A stretch of 8,292 nucleotides of DNA, from the NCBI GenBank assembly GCA_021815905.1, contig JAKAZP010000099.1, positions 1 through 8,292 of the forward strand. The letters run 5' to 3'. The notes beneath the pieces were generated by a model. That model worked only from the letters and a program-made list of their open reading frames with translations. It was not told the DNA's origin and ran no database searches. Source of the stretch: Pseudomonadota bacterium (GTDB taxonomy: Bacteria > Pseudomonadota > Gammaproteobacteria > Steroidobacterales > Steroidobacteraceae). Shown here one piece after another: positions 5,108 through 8,292 of the stretch (the first letter of the stretch is position 1; the number at the start of each line of letters is the position of its first letter). The position numbers and the translations under genes were made by a program.

Positions 5108-5848
5108 ATGGAAGAGAATGTCAAGCCGCTGAGCGACATTCCGGCAATCAATCGATTCCTGAGCTATTGCCGGATCCGCACGGTGCCGTCCAAGACGGTG
5201 GTCATCCACGCCGGCGATCTGCCGGACGTCCTCTACTACATCATCAGCGGCTCGGTCGAGGTGATGATCGAGGACGAGGAAGGGAACGAGATGGTGCTGG
5301 CCTATCTGAACCGGGGCCAGTTCTTCGGCGAGATGGGACTTTTCTTCAGCGACCAGCCCGCCCGCAGCGCGTGGGTCCGAACGCGCAACCAGTGCGAGCT
5401 GGCCGAGATGACCTACCCTCGATTCCGCCAGATCGCCGCCGAGAGCCCGGGCCTGATATTCGAGCTGGCGACGCAGCTGGCCACACGGCTCGACCGCACC
5501 AACCGCAAGCTCGGCGACCTGGCGTTCGTCGACGTCACCGGCCGCGTCGCTCACGCCATCAATAATCTGTGCGAGGAGCCCGACGCGATGACCCATCCGG
5601 AGGGCATGCAGATCAAGGTGAGCCGCCAGGAGCTGTCGCGGCTGGTCGGATGCTCGCGCGAGATGGCCGGACGGGTGCTCAAGGTGCTGGAGGATCAGGG
5701 CCTGCTGCGCGCGACCGGCAAGACGATCGTCGTCTTCAACGCGCGTCCCAAAATGAAGACTCGACCGGTGATCGTGCCGGCGAAACCGGTGGCGAAGGCG
5801 GCGGTCCCGATCGCTTCGGATGACGACGACGACGATGATGAGGACTGA
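5108..5848 (+). CDS. crp: Crp/Vfr/Clp-like cyclic-nucleotide transcription regulator with acidic tail
   Basis: This 246-residue member of the Crp-Fnr family matches E. coli Crp closely. Residues 20-135 form the cyclic-nucleotide-binding domain with FFGEMGLF (G74, E75) and ARSAWVRT (R86, S87), the positions that hold the cAMP phosphate and ribose in Crp. The hinge segment LGDLAFVDVTGR leads to a winged helix with SRQELSRLVGCSREMAGRVLK (172-192). R184, E185 and R189 match the Crp residues that read TGTGA half-sites. In the cAMP base-contact pair, T131 is kept but the Crp serine is N132. After the normal family end (GKTIVVFNAR) there are about 35 extra residues: a Lys/Pro/Ala/Val linker and a tail of seven Asp, Glu, Asp (238-246). 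A GGGGAG Shine-Dalgarno precedes the ATG. It probably acts as a global catabolite or virulence-type regulator; the ligand (cAMP or c-di-GMP as in Clp) is not settled by sequence. Confidence 0.92.
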   Translation: MEENVKPLSDIPAINRFLSYCRIRTVPSKTVVIHAGDLPDVLYYIISGSVEVMIEDEEGNEMVLAYLNRGQFFGEMGLFFSDQPARSAWVRTRNQCELAEMTYPRFRQIAAESPGLIFELATQLATRLDRTNRKLGDLAFVDVTGRVAHAINNLCEEPDAMTHPEGMQIKVSRQELSRLVGCSREMAGRVLKVLEDQGLLRATGKTIVVFNARPKMKTRPVIVPAKPVAKAAVPIASDDDDDDDED

Positions 5849-5860
5849 CCGCGGGCGAGC

Positions 5861-6526
5861 TCAGGCGCGTCCGATCTCCTCCCGCATGGCCTTGATGGTC
5901 GCGGCGTAGGTGCCGCTGCCGAAGATCGCCGACCCGGCCACGAACGTGTCCGCCCCGGCCCGGGCGATCTCCCTGATGTTGTCGACCTTGACGCCCCCGT
6001 CGATTTCCAGACGCACGTCCCGGCCGCTCGCCTGGATGCGCTGGCGCGCCTGCGCAAGCTTGCGCAGCGCCGCGGGAATGAACTTCTGGCCGCCGAAGCC
6101 GGGATTGACCGACATGATGAGCACGAGATCGAGCTTCTCGAGCGTGTAATCGAGGTAGTCGAGCGGCGTCGCGGGATTGAACACGAGCCCGGGTCGACAG
6201 CCCTGCTCGCGGATGTGCTCGATCGTACGGTCGACGTGCTCGGTCGCTTCGGGGTGAAAGGAGATGTAGCTCGCCCCGGCGGCGGCGAAGTCCGGCACGA
6301 TGCGGTCGACCGGGCTGACCATCAGGTGCACGTCGATCGGCGCATCGATGTGCTTGCGCAGCGCCTCGCACACCATGGGGCCGATGGTGAGGTTGGGGAC
6401 GTAATGATTGTCCATTACGTCGAAATGGATGAGGTCGGCGCCGGCCGCCAGCACCGCCTCGACCTCCTCGCCGAGGCGCGCGAAGTCGGCGGACAGGATG
6501 GAGGGCGCGATCCAGGGCGAGGGCAT
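5861..6526 (-). CDS. rpe: Ribulose-phosphate 3-epimerase
   Basis: This 221-residue TIM-barrel enzyme interconverts D-ribulose 5-phosphate and D-xylulose 5-phosphate in the pentose phosphate pathway. Hallmarks in order are [13 protein letters not shown] (7-19), [17 protein letters not shown] (34-50), DVHLMV (65-70), FHPEAT (90-95), [12 protein letters not shown] (138-149) and EIDGGV (174-179). The metal and catalytic residues H34, D36, H67 and D176 are all present. The start [12 protein letters not shown] fits the family. An in-frame ATG at 6616 would add 30 unrelated residues and is rejected. A TAGACT box lies 7 bases before the ATG and there is no clear Shine-Dalgarno. The stop lies 12 bases from the convergent crp stop. 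purC is upstream on the same strand with a 117-base gap, so read-through from purC is possible. Confidence 0.97.
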   Translation of the reverse strand: MPSPWIAPSILSADFARLGEEVEAVLAAGADLIHFDVMDNHYVPNLTIGPMVCEALRKHIDAPIDVHLMVSPVDRIVPDFAAAGASYISFHPEATEHVDRTIEHIREQGCRPGLVFNPATPLDYLDYTLEKLDLVLIMSVNPGFGGQKFIPAALRKLAQARQRIQASGRDVRLEIDGGVKVDNIREIARAGADTFVAGSAIFGSGTYAATIKAMREEIGRA

Positions 6527-6533
6527 GATCACG

Positions 6534-6563
6534 AGTCTAGCGGCCCGTCGGCGCGGCGGCCAA
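6534..6563 (-). promoter_or_regulatory. Possible promoter for rpe ending 7 bases before the ATG
   Basis: On the minus strand, TTGGCC (6563-6558) and TAGACT (6539-6534) are separated by 18 bases. The start codon follows the second box after 7 bases (CGTGATC). Both boxes match consensus at four of six positions. The geometry equals that of the coq7 start and again suggests a leaderless message. In GC-rich DNA a four-of-six match is weak evidence, hence the low confidence. Confidence 0.35.
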
Positions 6564-6588
6564 GGTATCTTTCCCGGATCGTGACGGC

Positions 6589-6608
6589 CCCGGAAGCTGT
6601 CCTCCGGG
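6589..6608 (-). terminator. Hairpin in the purC-rpe gap
   Basis: CCCGGA (6589-6594) and TCCGGG (6603-6608) pair perfectly around an 8-base loop, 35 bases after the purC stop on the minus strand. No U-tract follows. It may be a weak or Rho-assisted terminator or a processing site between purC and rpe, or simply a GC-rich coincidence. Confidence 0.25.
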
Positions 6609-6643
6609 CGATGCATCCGGGAGGCCGCCGGCAGACCTCGGGG

Positions 6644-7531
6644 CTACTGCGTCAGCCGCGCGAGAGCTTCGCGGTATTTCTCGCTGGTGCGGGCGATGAT
6701 CTCGGGCGGCAGCCGCGGTCCGGGAGCCTGCTTGTTCCAGTCGAGCGTCTCGAGGTAGTCGCGCACGAACTGCTTGTCGAAGCTCGGCGGGCTCGTGCCG
6801 ACGCGATACGTGTCGGCCGGCCAGAAGCGCGAGGAATCGGGCGTGAGCGCCTCATCGATCAGGGTGAGCGCGCCGTGCTCGTCCACCGCGAACTCGAACT
6901 TGGTGTCGGCGATGATGATGCCGCGCCCGCGCGCGTGGGCGCAGGCGAACCCGTAGAGGGCGAGCGCCGTGTCGCGCACGCGCGCCGCGAGCGAGGCGCC
7001 GATCAGCTGCTCGACCTGCGCGAACGAGATGTTCTCGTCGTGATGTCCGGCGGCGGCCTTGGTCGCCGGCGTGAACAGCGGCGCCGGCAGGCGCGCGGCG
7101 AGCTCGAGGCCGGGAGGCAGCGAAATGCCGCACAGGGCGCCGCTCTGCCGGTAATCGTTCCAGCCCGAGCCGATCAGGTACCCGCGCACGATCGCCTCGA
7201 GGGGCAGGGGCTGCAGGCGCCGCACGATCACCGCCCGGCCCTCGAGCGCCGCGCGCTCCCCGGGATCGGCGACGACACTCGCGAGCGCGCGGCCGGTCAG
7301 ATGGTTCGGCACGATGTGGCGCGTGCGCTCGAACCAGAAATTCGAGATCTGGTTGAGCACCAGGCCCTTGCCCGGAATGGGATCGGGCATCACCACGTCG
7401 AATGCCGACAGCCGGTCGGTCGTCACGATCAGCAGCGCATCGGGTCCCGCGGAATAGATGTCGCGCACCTTGCCTTCGTGGAGCCGCTCGAGCCCGGAAA
7501 TCGAAGTGCGGTAGACGGGTTGGATGTCCAT
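6644..7531 (-). CDS. purC: Phosphoribosylaminoimidazole-succinocarboxamide (SAICAR) synthase
   Basis: This 295-residue cytosolic enzyme joins aspartate to CAIR using ATP, the SAICAR step of purine synthesis. Motifs include LHEGKVRDIY (17-26), the ATP-binding start of the family, then TTDRLSAFDV and EAIVRGYLIGSGW. The aspartate/CAIR-binding region is FTPATKA...GHHDENISF, followed by IIADTKFEF and LIDEALTPDSSRFW. The C-terminal FDKQFVRDYLETLDWNK and length place it in the longer form of the family (about 290-300 residues) found in many proteobacteria and yeast rather than the E. coli form of about 237. The ATG has only a weak AGG upstream. It is divergent from djlA, with an extended -10 promoter in between. 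Confidence 0.97.
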   Translation of the reverse strand: MDIQPVYRTSISGLERLHEGKVRDIYSAGPDALLIVTTDRLSAFDVVMPDPIPGKGLVLNQISNFWFERTRHIVPNHLTGRALASVVADPGERAALEGRAVIVRRLQPLPLEAIVRGYLIGSGWNDYRQSGALCGISLPPGLELAARLPAPLFTPATKAAAGHHDENISFAQVEQLIGASLAARVRDTALALYGFACAHARGRGIIIADTKFEFAVDEHGALTLIDEALTPDSSRFWPADTYRVGTSPPSFDKQFVRDYLETLDWNKQAPGPRLPPEIIARTSEKYREALARLTQ

Positions 7532-7572
7532 GTGGCGCCTGCGCGGAAGCCGGTGATCGCGTCGGGCTTGCT

Positions 7573-7581
7573 ACTATAGCA
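7573..7581 (-). promoter_or_regulatory. Extended -10 promoter for purC
   Basis: On the minus strand the sequence reads TGC-TATAGT (7581-7573), a TG-extended -10 with five of six matches to TATAAT. No good -35 box lies 16-18 bases upstream, which extended -10 promoters can tolerate. Transcription would start near 7566, leaving a purC leader of about 35 bases. The same bases on the plus strand include TACTAT and could contribute to a divergent djlA promoter. No Pur-repressor-like operator was recognised. Confidence 0.45.
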
Positions 7582-7620
7582 GCGCATGCAAACGCCGCAC
7601 GCGCGGACGGGATTCGAGCG

Positions 7621-8292
7621 ATGAGATACGCCGGCAAGGTCGTAGGCGGCATGCTCGGCATGCTGGCGCTCGGGCCGGTCGGCGCGGCGGTCGGGCTGCT
7701 GCTCGGGCACACCGTCGATGAGCGCTTCGGGGACGCGAGGCCGGCCTCCGGCGGCACGGAACGGATCGCGGCCATCGGCGAGCGTTTCTTCGCCGCGACC
7801 TTCCGCGTCATGGGTTACCTCGCGAAGTCCGACGGCCGCGTCTCGGAGCGGGAGATCTCGGCCGCGCGCGCCGTGATGTCGGAGCTGCGGCTCGCGCCCG
7901 AGCAGGTGCAGGCGGCGATCGAGCGCTTCACGGAGGGCAAGCGGCCGGACTTCGATCTGCCCGGCGAGCTCGACGCGCTGGCGCGGGCGTGCGCCGGGCG
8001 GCCGGATCTCAAGCGCGTGTTCGTCGAGATTCAGGTGCGCGCCGCCTTGGGCGGCAACAATCTCGAGGGACCGGTGCGCCCGCTCCTCAACCGGATCGCG
8101 GGGCGCCTCGGCGTCTCGCCCTTCGAGCTCGCTCACATCGAGGCGGTGCTGCGCATCCGGGGAGGCAGCTTCGGACGTGCCGCCGGGGGCGCATCGGTGC
8201 GCACCAGCGACGCGGAGAAGCTCGAGCAGGCGTACCGGGTGCTCGAGGTGACACCCGGCGACGGCGATGAGCAGGTGGTCAAGGCCTACCGG
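7621..8292 (+). CDS. djlA: DjlA-type membrane J-domain co-chaperone, N-terminal part
   Basis: The first 224 codons are in the window and the frame is still open at its end. The N-terminus MRYAGKVVGGMLGMLALGPVG and the following residues form one Gly-rich hydrophobic segment (about 5-30), then GHTVDERF, as in DjlA proteins that anchor in the inner membrane with a very short periplasmic end. Residues about 52-180 form an acidic TerB-like helical domain (MGYLAKSDGRVSEREISAARAVM and onward), the central region of DjlA. From K200 a J-domain starts (KLEQAYRVLEV, then VVKAYR at the edge). The HPD motif that stimulates DnaK should follow just outside the window. The start ATG 7621 gives the expected N-terminus; the Shine-Dalgarno is weak. 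It is divergent from purC. Truncation is only by the window edge. Confidence 0.92.
   Translation, partial: MRYAGKVVGGMLGMLALGPVGAAVGLLLGHTVDERFGDARPASGGTERIAAIGERFFAATFRVMGYLAKSDGRVSEREISAARAVMSELRLAPEQVQAAIERFTEGKRPDFDLPGELDALARACAGRPDLKRVFVEIQVRAALGGNNLEGPVRPLLNRIAGRLGVSPFELAHIEAVLRIRGGSFGRAAGGASVRTSDAEKLEQAYRVLEVTPGDGDEQVVKAYR

Noticed and set aside
3569..5596. 675-codon minus-strand open frame spanning rplM, coq7 and part of crp
   Set aside because: It runs across three well-supported genes in other frames and includes out-of-frame readings of rplM and rpsI; it is a GC-driven shadow, not a gene.
6527..6616. Upstream in-frame start for rpe at 6616
   Set aside because: The 30 added residues are Arg/Pro-rich and unrelated to the family, whose proteins start just before the PSILSAD motif.

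Overview
The window is high-GC bacterial chromosome, most likely from a gammaproteobacterium of the Xanthomonadales/Nevskiales type. The evidence is a Crp/Vfr/Clp-like regulator beside a CoQ7-type ubiquinone hydroxylase and the rplM-rpsI ribosomal pair, a TonB-dependent receptor paired with a secreted glycoside hydrolase, and a DjlA-type membrane co-chaperone. The taxonomic call is inference from gene content; no 16S or marker tree is available.

Layout. 1-300 (+) is the C-terminal end of an outer-membrane TonB-dependent receptor. Six bases later a family 3 glycoside hydrolase (307-2991, +) begins, with a signal peptide, a PA14-like insertion and a C-terminal fibronectin-III-like domain. The two look like a small carbohydrate-uptake and degradation unit. 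From 2991 to 3203 almost every base lies in a predicted stem-loop. Then, on the minus strand, come tRNA-Gln(CUG) at 3203-3276, rpsI at 3301-3696 and rplM at 3751-4182; these probably form one transcript starting near 4244. Divergent from rplM are coq7 (4346-4990, +) and a crp-like regulator (5108-5848, +). Converging on crp with a 12-base gap is rpe (5861-6526, -), preceded on the same strand by purC (6644-7531, -). Divergent from purC, djlA begins at 7621 (+) and runs off the window.

The most unusual stretch is the 212-base gap between the glycoside hydrolase and tRNA-Gln. It holds an approximately 130-base element (3031-3165) made of five perfect hairpins, mostly joined by TC dinucleotides and closed by a 13-bp outer stem. 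Read on the minus strand (the tRNA strand), the 3' side of that stem plus its tail nearly copies the T-stem, acceptor strand and GCCA end of the neighbouring tRNA-Gln. The 5' side is its contiguous complement. The element therefore looks like an acceptor/T-arm minihelix capping a multi-hairpin RNA. It could be a dispersed tRNA-derived repeat, a processed tRNA-like RNA, or both.

Other points of note: the glycoside hydrolase seems to lack the usual GH3 acid/base glutamate motif; coq7 and rpe each have a -10 hexamer exactly 7 bases before the start codon, which suggests leaderless mRNAs; and the Crp homologue carries a Lys/Pro/Ala linker and an all-acidic tail absent from E. coli Crp.
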